Origin: Ruminococcaceae bacterium UBA2857
GTDB lineage: Bacteria; Bacillota; Clostridia; Oscillospirales; Acutalibacteraceae
Direction of reading: 5' to 3'
DNA: 33,262 nt
Assembly (NCBI GenBank): GCA_002350705.1
Contig: DEFH01000054.1
Span: 5,882-39,143, forward strand
Of this stretch, positions 1 through 7,611 are shown piece after piece. Each line of letters opens with the position of its first letter. The first letter of the stretch is position 1. The notes beneath the pieces were generated by a model. The model had not been told where the DNA came from and did not search any database. It saw only the letters and a program-made list of their open reading frames with translations. The translations under genes and the position numbers were made by a program.

Positions 1-22
1 TCGAGCCTCGTCATCCGCTCCA
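1..22 (+). tRNA. 3' end of a tRNA, probably tRNA-Gly (partial)
   Basis: The first 22 bases read as the T-loop (TCGAGC), the 3' strand of the T-stem (CTCGT), the seven-base 3' strand of an acceptor stem (CATCCGC), a discriminator T and an encoded CCA. A U73 discriminator and an acceptor partner of GCGGATG are typical of bacterial tRNA-Gly, so Gly is inferred. The anticodon lies outside the window. An intrinsic terminator follows at once, as expected for the last tRNA of a transcript. Confidence 0.72.
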
Positions 23-28
23 TTTAAT

Positions 29-56
29 AGGAACGTGTTTTTGCGTTCCTTTTTTT
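29..56 (+). terminator. Intrinsic terminator after the tRNA
   Basis: AGGAACG (29-35) pairs with CGTTCCT (44-50) around an 8-base loop and is followed by a run of T. It ends the upstream tRNA transcript and separates it from the murC promoter. Confidence 0.8.
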
Positions 57-70
57 CTGCAAATTTTTTA

Positions 71-99
71 TTGAAATCATGACTGTTTTATTATATAAT
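71..99 (+). promoter_or_regulatory. Sigma-A promoter for murC and the polyamine genes
   Basis: TTGAAA at 71-76 and a perfect TATAAT at 94-99 are separated by 17 bases. It is the only clear promoter upstream of the run of same-strand genes to 9063, so it may drive the whole murC-polyamine cluster. Confidence 0.8.
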
Positions 100-154
100 A
101 TCTGTATTGGTTTTACACACCGCAACTCAAATTTTTTATATTGGGAGTGCTTTT

Positions 155-1543
155 ATGATCGAAAGTTATGAACATTTGCTCGACAATGTTAAAAGAATAC
201 ATTTTGTTGGTATCGGCGGATCCGGTATGTGTCCCCTCGCTGAAATCCTTCACAGTGAAGGCTTTGCTATTACAGGCTCCGACACTGCCGAATCCGACAC
301 CCTCGCCCGTATCCGTTCTTACGGTATCCCTGTCACAATGGGACATTTCCCCGAAAATGTCATCGGTGCCGATCTCGTTGTCTATACTGCCGCTGTCAAG
401 CAGGACAACCCTGAGCTCGTTTCTGCCAGAGAAAAAAATATCCCTGCCATTGAACGCTGTATCATGCTTGGGGCTGTCGTTGACAAATACAAAAAATCCG
501 TTGCCGTCAGCGGTACTCACGGCAAAACTACCACTACTTCCATGATCACTCAGATCTTTACCATGTCTGACTTCGATCCTACTGCCGTTATCGGAGCAAA
601 ACTTCCCTTTATCGGCGGCAACAGCCGTATCGGTCAGTCTGACATCATGGTCTGCGAGGCCTGCGAATATGTCGATACTTTCCTGCATATTTACCCTGCT
701 GTCGCTGTCATCCTCAATGTAGATGAAGATCATCTCGACTACTTCGGCACTCTGGACAGAATCAAACAGTCTTTTGCCAAGTTCCTCTCTCAGACATCTT
801 CTCTTATCGTTATCAACGGTGATGATGACAACTCTATGGAATGTCTCGAAAATGCCGACACTCACGGCAAACAAATCGTTACTTTCGGATTCGGTGAAAA
901 CAATACGTTCCGTGCTGTCCTCACCAACCATGAAAATGATGTGTTTGACAGCTTTGATTTGCTCCGTGACGGACAGAAACTCATCAACATTACTCTGAAA
1001 GTACCCGGAAAATTCAATGTCATGAATGCCCTTGCTGCTGCTGCCGCTACTGTTTCGATGGGCGTTTCTCCCGAAAATGTCAAAACCGCTCTCGAAACCT
1101 TCGGCGGTGCTCACAGACGCTTTGAAATTCTCGGCAAACCTCACGGTATTACCGTTGCAGATGACTTTGCCCACCATCCCACAGAACTCCGTGCAACTCT
1201 CACCACTGCTATGAATATGCACTTCAACAATGTCTGGGCAGTCTTTCAGCCTCATACTTTCTCACGTACCTATCTATTCCTTGACGAATTCGCAGAAGTC
1301 CTCTCCATTCCCGACCATGCGATTCTCTCTGAAATCCTCCCCGTACGTGAAACAAACACTTACAATATCTATGCCAAAGACCTTGCCGATAAAATCAATG
1401 GCTGTGTCTGGTTCAAAACATTTGAAGAAATTGCCGATTATGTCACCGAAAAAGCAAAAGACGGCGATCTCATTATTACCATCGGCGGCGGCAATGTCTA
1501 TATGTGTGCCGATCTCATTCTGAAAAAACTCAACGATAAATAA
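155..1543 (+). CDS. murC: UDP-N-acetylmuramate--L-alanine ligase
   Basis: MurC adds L-alanine to UDP-MurNAc in an ATP-dependent cytoplasmic step, the first amino acid of the peptidoglycan stem peptide. The 462-aa product has the usual MurC length. It carries the N-terminal nucleotide-binding glycine motif (VGIGGSGM), the Mur ligase P-loop GTHGKTTTTSM from about residue 120, the central DEDHLDYF motif and a C-terminal AHRRFEILG/DDFAHHP segment. The ATG at 155 is chosen over an in-frame start at 107 because GGGAG at 143-147 sits at the right distance and the family begins just before the Rossmann motif. speD follows after 9 bases, so a cell-wall gene heads a polyamine gene run. Identity is secure; the functional link to the genes behind it is not. 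Confidence 0.96.
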   Translation: MIESYEHLLDNVKRIHFVGIGGSGMCPLAEILHSEGFAITGSDTAESDTLARIRSYGIPVTMGHFPENVIGADLVVYTAAVKQDNPELVSAREKNIPAIERCIMLGAVVDKYKKSVAVSGTHGKTTTTSMITQIFTMSDFDPTAVIGAKLPFIGGNSRIGQSDIMVCEACEYVDTFLHIYPAVAVILNVDEDHLDYFGTLDRIKQSFAKFLSQTSSLIVINGDDDNSMECLENADTHGKQIVTFGFGENNTFRAVLTNHENDVFDSFDLLRDGQKLINITLKVPGKFNVMNALAAAAATVSMGVSPENVKTALETFGGAHRRFEILGKPHGITVADDFAHHPTELRATLTTAMNMHFNNVWAVFQPHTFSRTYLFLDEFAEVLSIPDHAILSEILPVRETNTYNIYAKDLADKINGCVWFKTFEEIADYVTEKAKDGDLIITIGGGNVYMCADLILKKLNDK

Positions 1544-1552
1544 AAGGTTGTG

Positions 1553-2362
1553 ATGTTAAAGTTGAATAAAAGACTGAAACTCTACGGATTTAATAACCTG
1601 ACAAAAACTCTCAGTTTCAATATCTATGATGTCTGCTATGCAAAGTCCGAGCGTGAACAAAAAGACTATATCGCCTATATCGACGAACAGTACAACTCGG
1701 AACGTCTTACCAATATCCTTTGTCAGGTTACCGAAATGATTGGGGCTACTGTCCTCAACATTTCCAAACAGGATTATGATCCTCAGGGGGCAAGTGTTAC
1801 TCTCCTTATCTCCGAAAAAGGTCTGCCTGAAAAAATCGACGAGTCCTGCAACTGCGGCAAATATGCCAATTTCCCCGAAACGATTGCCGCCCATCTTGAC
1901 AAAAGTCATGTCACTGTTCACACCTATCCCGAATACCATCCTCACAATGCTATCGCTACTTTCCGCGTGGATATTGATGTCTCTACCTGCGGTACGATTT
2001 CTCCTTTGAATACCCTTGATTTTCTGATCGACAGTTTCGATTCCGATATTATTACTATCGACTACCGTGTGCGTGGCTTCACCAGAAACACCGACGGCAA
2101 AAAACTTTTTATCGACCATAAAATCACTTCCATTCAGGACTATATCAAAGAAGAAACGCTCAAACGATATGATACCGTTGATATCAATGTCTATCAGGCG
2201 AATATCTTCCATACACAACTTTTAATCAAGGAAATGGAACTCCAGAATTATCTCTTTAAAACCGATGTCTATGAAATCCCTCCCAAAGAACGTCTGGCTA
2301 TTTCCAACAGTCTCCGTCGGGAAATGATTGAAATTTTCAGCGGTCAGAATGTCTATGAGTGA
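1553..2362 (+). CDS. speD: S-adenosylmethionine decarboxylase proenzyme (enterobacterial type)
   Basis: It decarboxylates S-adenosylmethionine to supply the aminopropyl donor for SpeE. At 269 aa it matches the longer E. coli-type SpeD class rather than the short Bacillus SpeH class. The motif DKSHVTVHTYPE around residue 118 contains the Lys-Ser bond where E. coli SpeD self-cleaves to form the pyruvoyl cofactor. VSTCGTISPL and IDYRVRGFTR, further class signatures, follow. ATG 1553 is preferred over GTG 1550 because AAAAGG at 1542-1547 leaves a workable spacing. It lies 9 bases after murC and 11 before the next gene, so it is almost certainly cotranscribed. Confidence 0.95.
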   Translation: MLKLNKRLKLYGFNNLTKTLSFNIYDVCYAKSEREQKDYIAYIDEQYNSERLTNILCQVTEMIGATVLNISKQDYDPQGASVTLLISEKGLPEKIDESCNCGKYANFPETIAAHLDKSHVTVHTYPEYHPHNAIATFRVDIDVSTCGTISPLNTLDFLIDSFDSDIITIDYRVRGFTRNTDGKKLFIDHKITSIQDYIKEETLKRYDTVDINVYQANIFHTQLLIKEMELQNYLFKTDVYEIPPKERLAISNSLRREMIEIFSGQNVYE

Positions 2363-2373
2363 GGGACGGCAAA

Positions 2374-3822
2374 ATGAAACTGAATCAAAACAAAGCTCCT
2401 GTCTATGAGGCTCTCTGCGAATACAGGGAAAACCGTATCGTTTCCTTTGATGTCCCCGGACACAAACAGGGCAAGGGAAACCCTGTTCTAACGGAATTTC
2501 TCGGAAAACAGTGTATGAGCGTGGACGTCAATTCCATGAAACCGCTCGACAATCTCTGTCATCCCGTCAGCGTCATCAAGGAAGCCGAAGAATTGATGGC
2601 TGACGCTTTCGGGGCGGCTCATGCTTTCTTTATGGTCAACGGTACTTCCAGTGCTGTACAGGCTATGGTGATGAGTGTCTGCAAACGCGGCGACAAAATC
2701 ATCATGCCCCGCAATGTCCACAGAAGCAGTATCAATGCTTTAATCGTCTGCGGTGCTGTTCCTGTTTATGTCAATCCCGGTGTCAACAAACAGCTCGGTA
2801 TTCCTCTGGGTATGTCCGTCGAATCCGTCAAACGTGCCATTGCTCTCCATCCCGATGCAAAAGCCATTATCGTCAACAATCCCACTTATTACGGTGTCTG
2901 CTCCAATCTCCGTGAAATCGTCAGAATTGCCCATGATGCCGGTATGAAAGTCCTTGTTGATGAGGCTCACGGTACTCACTTCTATTTCGGTGATTATATG
3001 CCCCTTTCCGCTATGAGCGTCGGTGCGGATATGGCGGCTGTCAGTATGCACAAAACAGGCGGCTCCCTTACACAAAGTTCCGCTCTTCTGCTTGGAGAGG
3101 GCATTTCCGAGGGCTATGTCCGTCAGATTATCAATCTCACTCAGACAACCAGTGCTTCATACTTGCTTTTATCCTCCCTTGACATCTCAAGAAGAAATCT
3201 CGCCCTCAACGGAAAAGCTATTTTTGAACGTGTCACTTCCCTCGCCTCCTACGGCATTAAGGAAATCAACAAATTAGGCGGTCTTTATGCTTTTTCAAGA
3301 GAACTTATCAACGGTGATACGATCTTTGACTTCGATCCGACTAAAATTTCCGTCCATACAAGAGATATTGGTCTTGCCGGAATTGAAGTTTACGACATTC
3401 TCCGTGACAAATACGAAATTCAGATTGAATTCGGCGACATCGGCAATATCCTCGCCATTGTATCCGTCGGAGATAAAATCCTTAACATAGAACGGCTGAT
3501 TTCCGCTCTCTATGAAGTCAAACGCCTTTACTCCAAAAGCTCCGCAGGTATGCTTGACCATGAATATATCGAACCCGTTGTCGTATGCTCTCCGCAGGAG
3601 GCTTTCTATTCCAACAAAATCCAGCTGCCTTTGAAAGATACTCTCGGCAAAATCTGTGCGGAATTTGTCATGTGCTATCCACCCGGAATACCTATTCTTG
3701 CCCCCGGTGAACTCATTACAAAAGATGCTCTCGAATACATCATTTACGCAAAGGCAAAAGGCTGTAATCTTACAGGTGCAGAGGACATCAATACCGAAAA
3801 AATCAATATCATGGTCGAATAA
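2374..3822 (+). CDS. Orn/Lys/Arg decarboxylase, PLP fold type I (SpeA-like)
   Basis: A 482-aa basic amino acid decarboxylase of the aspartate-aminotransferase fold, close in length to Bacillus SpeA. It shows FDVPGHKQGKG near the N-terminus, the HGTHFYFGD/DEAHG cofactor region, and SMHKTGGSLTQ with the expected PLP-binding Lys227. The family covers arginine, lysine and ornithine decarboxylases, and the substrate cannot be read from the sequence. In this polyamine cluster it should supply agmatine, putrescine or cadaverine. No agmatinase or agmatine deiminase gene is present in the window, which matters if arginine is the substrate. Start ATG 2374 is chosen because GAGGGA at 2361-2366 precedes it. 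It follows speD by 11 bases. Confidence 0.93.
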   Translation: MKLNQNKAPVYEALCEYRENRIVSFDVPGHKQGKGNPVLTEFLGKQCMSVDVNSMKPLDNLCHPVSVIKEAEELMADAFGAAHAFFMVNGTSSAVQAMVMSVCKRGDKIIMPRNVHRSSINALIVCGAVPVYVNPGVNKQLGIPLGMSVESVKRAIALHPDAKAIIVNNPTYYGVCSNLREIVRIAHDAGMKVLVDEAHGTHFYFGDYMPLSAMSVGADMAAVSMHKTGGSLTQSSALLLGEGISEGYVRQIINLTQTTSASYLLLSSLDISRRNLALNGKAIFERVTSLASYGIKEINKLGGLYAFSRELINGDTIFDFDPTKISVHTRDIGLAGIEVYDILRDKYEIQIEFGDIGNILAIVSVGDKILNIERLISALYEVKRLYSKSSAGMLDHEYIEPVVVCSPQEAFYSNKIQLPLKDTLGKICAEFVMCYPPGIPILAPGELITKDALEYIIYAKAKGCNLTGAEDINTEKINIMVE

Positions 3823-3907
3823 TGAAAGTTACTTTCATATCCATTTAAAATATCACATTGAATTGACGGATACATTAAAATTTATATTATAAAGGAGATA
3901 GGCTATC

Positions 3908-4306
3908 ATGTGCTATATACTTTATGGGGCTGTCAATAAAGAAATCGACAAAAACAACTATGAACAAATCAGTTCTTCATCAGAATTTTCTTTCCGTATG
4001 GGAACAAAACATGATGTAAAAATGTGTATTCAGAATGATAACTGTGATTATCGTATAACAGATTGGGTATGCGACTGTGAATTTCCTTTCGGCACAAACA
4101 ATCCTCATGCAAAAGAACTCAAGGAACTTGAAAAATTATTCAATGCCTTTCAACAAGCAAAAAACAGCAAATATATTTATATATGCAAAACTTGGGAAGA
4201 CTCAAAAAATAAATCTGAAGAAGTTGTCAATATAAGTGATATTGATATTCCCGATTTTTTAGCTAATGCAAAAGTGAACTACTTGTATCAAATCAATTTG
4301 ATTTAA
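3908..4306 (+). CDS. Unknown 132-aa protein in the polyamine cluster
   Basis: I do not recognise a family. The protein begins Met-Cys, contains further cysteines in clusters near residues 38-44 and 56-60 (WVCDC), has an acidic and Lys-rich middle and no signal peptide or membrane segment. A good AAAGGAG at 3891-3897 supports the start, and its stop codon abuts the ribosome binding site of speE, so the two genes are coupled. Its base composition is visibly more AT-rich than its neighbours, suggesting a later insertion into the cluster. A role as a small regulator or accessory of polyamine metabolism would be a guess from position only. Confidence 0.75.
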   Translation: MCYILYGAVNKEIDKNNYEQISSSSEFSFRMGTKHDVKMCIQNDNCDYRITDWVCDCEFPFGTNNPHAKELKELEKLFNAFQQAKNSKYIYICKTWEDSKNKSEEVVNISDIDIPDFLANAKVNYLYQINLI

Positions 4307-4320
4307 AGGAGGTCGATATT

Positions 4321-5172
4321 ATGGAAATGTGGTACACCGAAGAACAAACCAACAATGTCCGTTTCTCTATCAGGTGCGACAAACAAAAGTATTCCGCTCA
4401 GTCCGATTTTCAGCGTATCGAAATTTTCAGTACCCCTGAATTTGGCGATATTCTCGTTCTTGATGACAGAATTATGCTCACTCAGAAAGATGAATTCATC
4501 TATCACGAAATGATTTCCCATGTTCCCATGGCGGTAAATCCCGATATTAAAAATGTACTCGTTATCGGTGCAGGTGATGGCGGTACTGTCCGTGAACTTA
4601 CCAAATACAAGTCCATTGAAAAAATAGACATGGTTGAAATTGACAGAATGGTTGTGGATGCCTGCAAGGAATTTCTCCCCACTGTCGCTTCAAAACTCAG
4701 TGACCCCCGTGTCCATATATTCATTGATGACGGTTTACGCTTTGTCCGTCACGTTGAAAACAAATATGATTTAATCATTGTTGATTCAACAGACCCTTTC
4801 GGTCCCGGTGAAGGTCTTTTCACCACTGAATTTTACGGCAACTGCTATAAAGCTCTCACAAGTGACGGTATTCTTGTGAATCAGCATGAAAGCCCCTTCT
4901 ACAATACCTATGCCAAATCCATGAAACAGGCTCATAAAAAAATTCTGCAATTTTTCCCTATTGTCAAAGTCTATCAGGCTCATATCCCCACTTATCCCTC
5001 GGGACACTGGCTTTTTGGCTTTGCTTCCAAAAAATTCCACCCTGTCAATGACTTGGATGTCGGTCAATGGAACCGTCTTGGCATTGATACCAACTATTAC
5101 AATACAAGACTTCACAAAGGCTGTTTCGCTCTTCCTACATACGTCACCAAACAGCTTTTGGAAAATGAATAA
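4321..5172 (+). CDS. speE: Polyamine aminopropyltransferase (spermidine synthase family)
   Basis: It transfers the aminopropyl group of decarboxylated SAM to a diamine, releasing methylthioadenosine. The 283-aa protein has an N-terminal beta domain (residues about 1-55) and a Rossmann methyltransferase-like core. Visible motifs are QKDEFIYHEM, GAGDGGTVREL from residue 83, VEIDRMVVDAC, and DSTDPFGPGEGLF with Asp155 and Asp158 in the positions used for substrate binding and catalysis in SpeE. The amine acceptor (putrescine, agmatine, cadaverine) is not certain from motifs. AAAGGAGG at 4305-4312 gives a strong start. speD in the same cluster supplies the co-substrate. Confidence 0.94.
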   Translation: MEMWYTEEQTNNVRFSIRCDKQKYSAQSDFQRIEIFSTPEFGDILVLDDRIMLTQKDEFIYHEMISHVPMAVNPDIKNVLVIGAGDGGTVRELTKYKSIEKIDMVEIDRMVVDACKEFLPTVASKLSDPRVHIFIDDGLRFVRHVENKYDLIIVDSTDPFGPGEGLFTTEFYGNCYKALTSDGILVNQHESPFYNTYAKSMKQAHKKILQFFPIVKVYQAHIPTYPSGHWLFGFASKKFHPVNDLDVGQWNRLGIDTNYYNTRLHKGCFALPTYVTKQLLENE

Positions 5173-5201
5173 AATTATTAAAAAAACGGAGGTTTTTTAA
5201 A

Positions 5202-6401
5202 ATGGGAAAGGCTTTAATTATCGGTGCAGGCGGTGTGGCAAGCGTTTGCATACACAAATGCTGTCAGAATCCGGATGTTTTTGAGGAAATCTGCATTGCC
5301 AGCAGAACCAAGTCCAAATGTGACGCTCTCAAAGCGAAACTTGACGGCGGCAAAACAAAAATTTCTACTGCTCAGGTCAATGCTGACAATGTGGACGAAC
5401 TTGTCGCTTTAATCAATGACTTCAAACCGGATGTTGTTGTCAATCTTGCACTTCCTTATCAGGATCTGACTATCATGGACGCTTGTCTGGCTACAAAAGT
5501 CAACTATGTAGATACCGCTAACTATGAACCCCTCGACACCGCTAAATTTGAATACAAATGGCAGTGGGCTTACCGTGAAAGATTTGAAAAAGCCGGTATC
5601 ACTGCTCTTCTCGGAAGCGGCTTTGACCCCGGTGTTACAGGTGTGTTCAGTGCCTACGCTATGAAACATGAATTTGACGAAATCAATTATATTGATATTC
5701 TCGACTGCAATGCAGGCGATCACGGCTATCCCTTTGCTACAAATTTTAACCCTGAAATCAATATCCGTGAAGTATCCGCAAAAGGCAGTTACATTGAAGA
5801 CGGCAAATGGATCGAAACCGAACCCATGGAAATCAAGAGAGTTTACAACTTCCCCGAAATCGGTGAAAAGGATATGTATCTGCTTCATCACGAAGAATTG
5901 GAATCCCTTGCTCTCAACATCAAGGGCATTAAGCGTATCCGTTTCTTTATGACTTTCGGTCAGAGCTATCTTACACATCTCAAATGCCTTGAAAATGTCG
6001 GCATGACTTCCATTGAGCCTATCGACTTTGAAGGTCACAAAATCGTGCCTTTACAGTTCCTCAAGGCTGTACTGCCCGATCCTGCTTCCCTCGGCCCCAG
6101 AACAAAAGGCAAAACCAATATCGGCTGTATCTTCATCGGAAAAAAAGACGGCAAAGATAAAACATATTATCTCTATAACGTATGCGACCATGAAGAATGT
6201 TATAAAGAAGTCGGTTCACAGGCTGTTTCCTATACAACAGGTGTCCCTGCTATGATCGGTGCCGCTATGCTCCTCACAGGAAAATGGAACAAACCGGGTG
6301 TCCACAACATTGAAGAATTTGATCCCGATCCCTTTATGGATGCTCTGAATGAATTCGGCTTGCCCTGGAAAGAAAGCTATACTCCTGATTTGGTTGACTA
6401 A
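5202..6401 (+). CDS. Carboxynorspermidine dehydrogenase (saccharopine dehydrogenase family)
   Basis: In the alternative spermidine pathway this NADPH-dependent enzyme condenses aspartate beta-semialdehyde with a diamine and reduces the imine: putrescine gives carboxyspermidine, diaminopropane gives carboxynorspermidine. The 399-aa product opens with a Rossmann GAGGV motif (residues 8-12), an ASRT segment following the second strand, and GSGFDPGVTGVF and DHGYPFATNF typical of the LYS9-like family. Assignment to the polyamine branch rests on the decarboxylase gene that follows and speE before it. GGAGG at 5188-5192 supports the start. A variant acting on agmatine is possible because the upstream decarboxylase may make agmatine. 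Confidence 0.9.
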   Translation: MGKALIIGAGGVASVCIHKCCQNPDVFEEICIASRTKSKCDALKAKLDGGKTKISTAQVNADNVDELVALINDFKPDVVVNLALPYQDLTIMDACLATKVNYVDTANYEPLDTAKFEYKWQWAYRERFEKAGITALLGSGFDPGVTGVFSAYAMKHEFDEINYIDILDCNAGDHGYPFATNFNPEINIREVSAKGSYIEDGKWIETEPMEIKRVYNFPEIGEKDMYLLHHEELESLALNIKGIKRIRFFMTFGQSYLTHLKCLENVGMTSIEPIDFEGHKIVPLQFLKAVLPDPASLGPRTKGKTNIGCIFIGKKDGKDKTYYLYNVCDHEECYKEVGSQAVSYTTGVPAMIGAAMLLTGKWNKPGVHNIEEFDPDPFMDALNEFGLPWKESYTPDLVD

Positions 6402-6410
6402 CATGATACA

Positions 6411-6448
6411 AAGCAGTGTTGTTTTTCGGAATAACACTGCTTATTTTA
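6411..6448 (+). terminator. Strong hairpin with a TTCG loop before nspC
   Basis: AAGCAGTGTT (6411-6420) and AACACTGCTT (6433-6442) pair perfectly. The stem can extend through GT and AT pairs to a TTCG tetraloop at 6425-6428. A short T-rich stretch (ATTTTAT) follows and leads straight into the ribosome binding site of the next gene. It may be a weak terminator, an attenuator or an mRNA-stabilising element between cistrons. Confidence 0.6.
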
Positions 6449-6466
6449 TAAAAGGTGGAATTTTTG

Positions 6467-7597
6467 ATGAAAAATATATTGTCACTCCCTACTCCCTGCT
6501 ATGTCATTGACGAAAAGGCTTTGATACATAATCTTGAAATTCTTCAATACGTTGAACAGCAGACGGGCTGTCATGTATTGCTTGCACAAAAAGCTTTTTC
6601 TGCCTATCACGTTTATCCTTTGATTGCAAAGTATATCAGCGGTACCACTGCAAGCGGTCTGTTTGAGGCTAAACTCGCTTTTGAAGAAATGCCCGGCAAA
6701 CAAGTCCATGTCTACTCCCCTGCCTTTACCGACAGTGATTTCGACCAACTTCTGACCATGTGCGACCATATCGTTTTCAACTCCTTTTCCCAATGGAAAC
6801 ATTTTCGCCCGAAAGCCCTCCAACACCCCGAAATTGAATTCGGTCTGCGTATCAATCCCGAATACTCCGAAATTGAAACCGATATTTATAATCCCTGTTT
6901 CACCAATTCAAGGCTGGGAATCACTCTTGCCAACTTTGAAGAAGAGGAACTTGACGGCATTTCCGGTCTGCATTTTCATACCATGTGTGAACAGGGTTCC
7001 GACACCCTCCAAAGAACTCTTGAAGTTGTGGAACAGCGTTTCGGAAAATATTTCCCCAAAATGAAATGGATCAATTTCGGCGGCGGCCATCATGTGACAA
7101 GACCTGATTATGACGTTGACAAACTCATTTCCTGCATTAACAACATTAAAAATAAGTACAGCGTTCAGGTTTACATGGAACCCGGTGAAGCTGTCGCTCT
7201 CAATGCAGGATGGCTTGTGACAAGCGTTCTTGACATTATCAAAAACAATATGAATATTGCCATTGTCGATACTTCTGCCGCCTGTCATATGCCCGATGTC
7301 CTTGAAATGCCCTACCGTCCTGTGATTATCGGCTCCGAAGAAAAAGATATTCTCCCTTATACCTATCGTTTAGGGGCTCCTACCTGCCTTGCAGGGGACA
7401 TTATCGGAGATTATTCCTTTGAAAAACCTCTTGATATTGGCGACAAACTTGTTTTTACGGATATGTCCATCTATTCTATGGTCAAAAACAATACTTTCAA
7501 CGGTATGCCTTTGCCATCCATTTATCTTTTAAAATCCAACGGTGAAACACAGCTTCTCAAACAATTTGACTACTCCGACTTTAAACGCAGACTTTAA
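6467..7597 (+). CDS. nspC: Carboxynorspermidine/carboxyspermidine decarboxylase
   Basis: A PLP enzyme of the alanine-racemase (fold III) type that decarboxylates carboxyspermidine to spermidine, or carboxynorspermidine to norspermidine. The 376-aa product has the cofactor lysine in LLAQKAFS (Lys42), the GLHFHTMCEQ segment, the phosphate-binding GGGHHVTR, EPGEAVALNAG, and DTSAACHMPDVLEMPYRP, which is characteristic of NspC. ATG 6467 is chosen because AAAGGTGG at 6451-6458 precedes it by 8 bases; the in-frame GTG at 6455 lies inside that site. It pairs with the dehydrogenase upstream and completes the SAM-independent route. Confidence 0.95.
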   Translation: MKNILSLPTPCYVIDEKALIHNLEILQYVEQQTGCHVLLAQKAFSAYHVYPLIAKYISGTTASGLFEAKLAFEEMPGKQVHVYSPAFTDSDFDQLLTMCDHIVFNSFSQWKHFRPKALQHPEIEFGLRINPEYSEIETDIYNPCFTNSRLGITLANFEEEELDGISGLHFHTMCEQGSDTLQRTLEVVEQRFGKYFPKMKWINFGGGHHVTRPDYDVDKLISCINNIKNKYSVQVYMEPGEAVALNAGWLVTSVLDIIKNNMNIAIVDTSAACHMPDVLEMPYRPVIIGSEEKDILPYTYRLGAPTCLAGDIIGDYSFEKPLDIGDKLVFTDMSIYSMVKNNTFNGMPLPSIYLLKSNGETQLLKQFDYSDFKRRL

Positions 7598-7611
7598 AAG
7601 AGGTGTCTTGG

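Noticed and set aside
113..1255. 380-codon minus-strand frame opposite murC
   Set aside because: Shadow of a securely identified gene; no ribosome site and no protein-like motifs. The long reverse frame follows from codon bias.
3863..3890. Promoter candidate TTGACG-16-TATTAT before the 132-aa gene
   Set aside because: Transcription would begin within the ribosome binding site at 3891-3897, leaving the gene without it.
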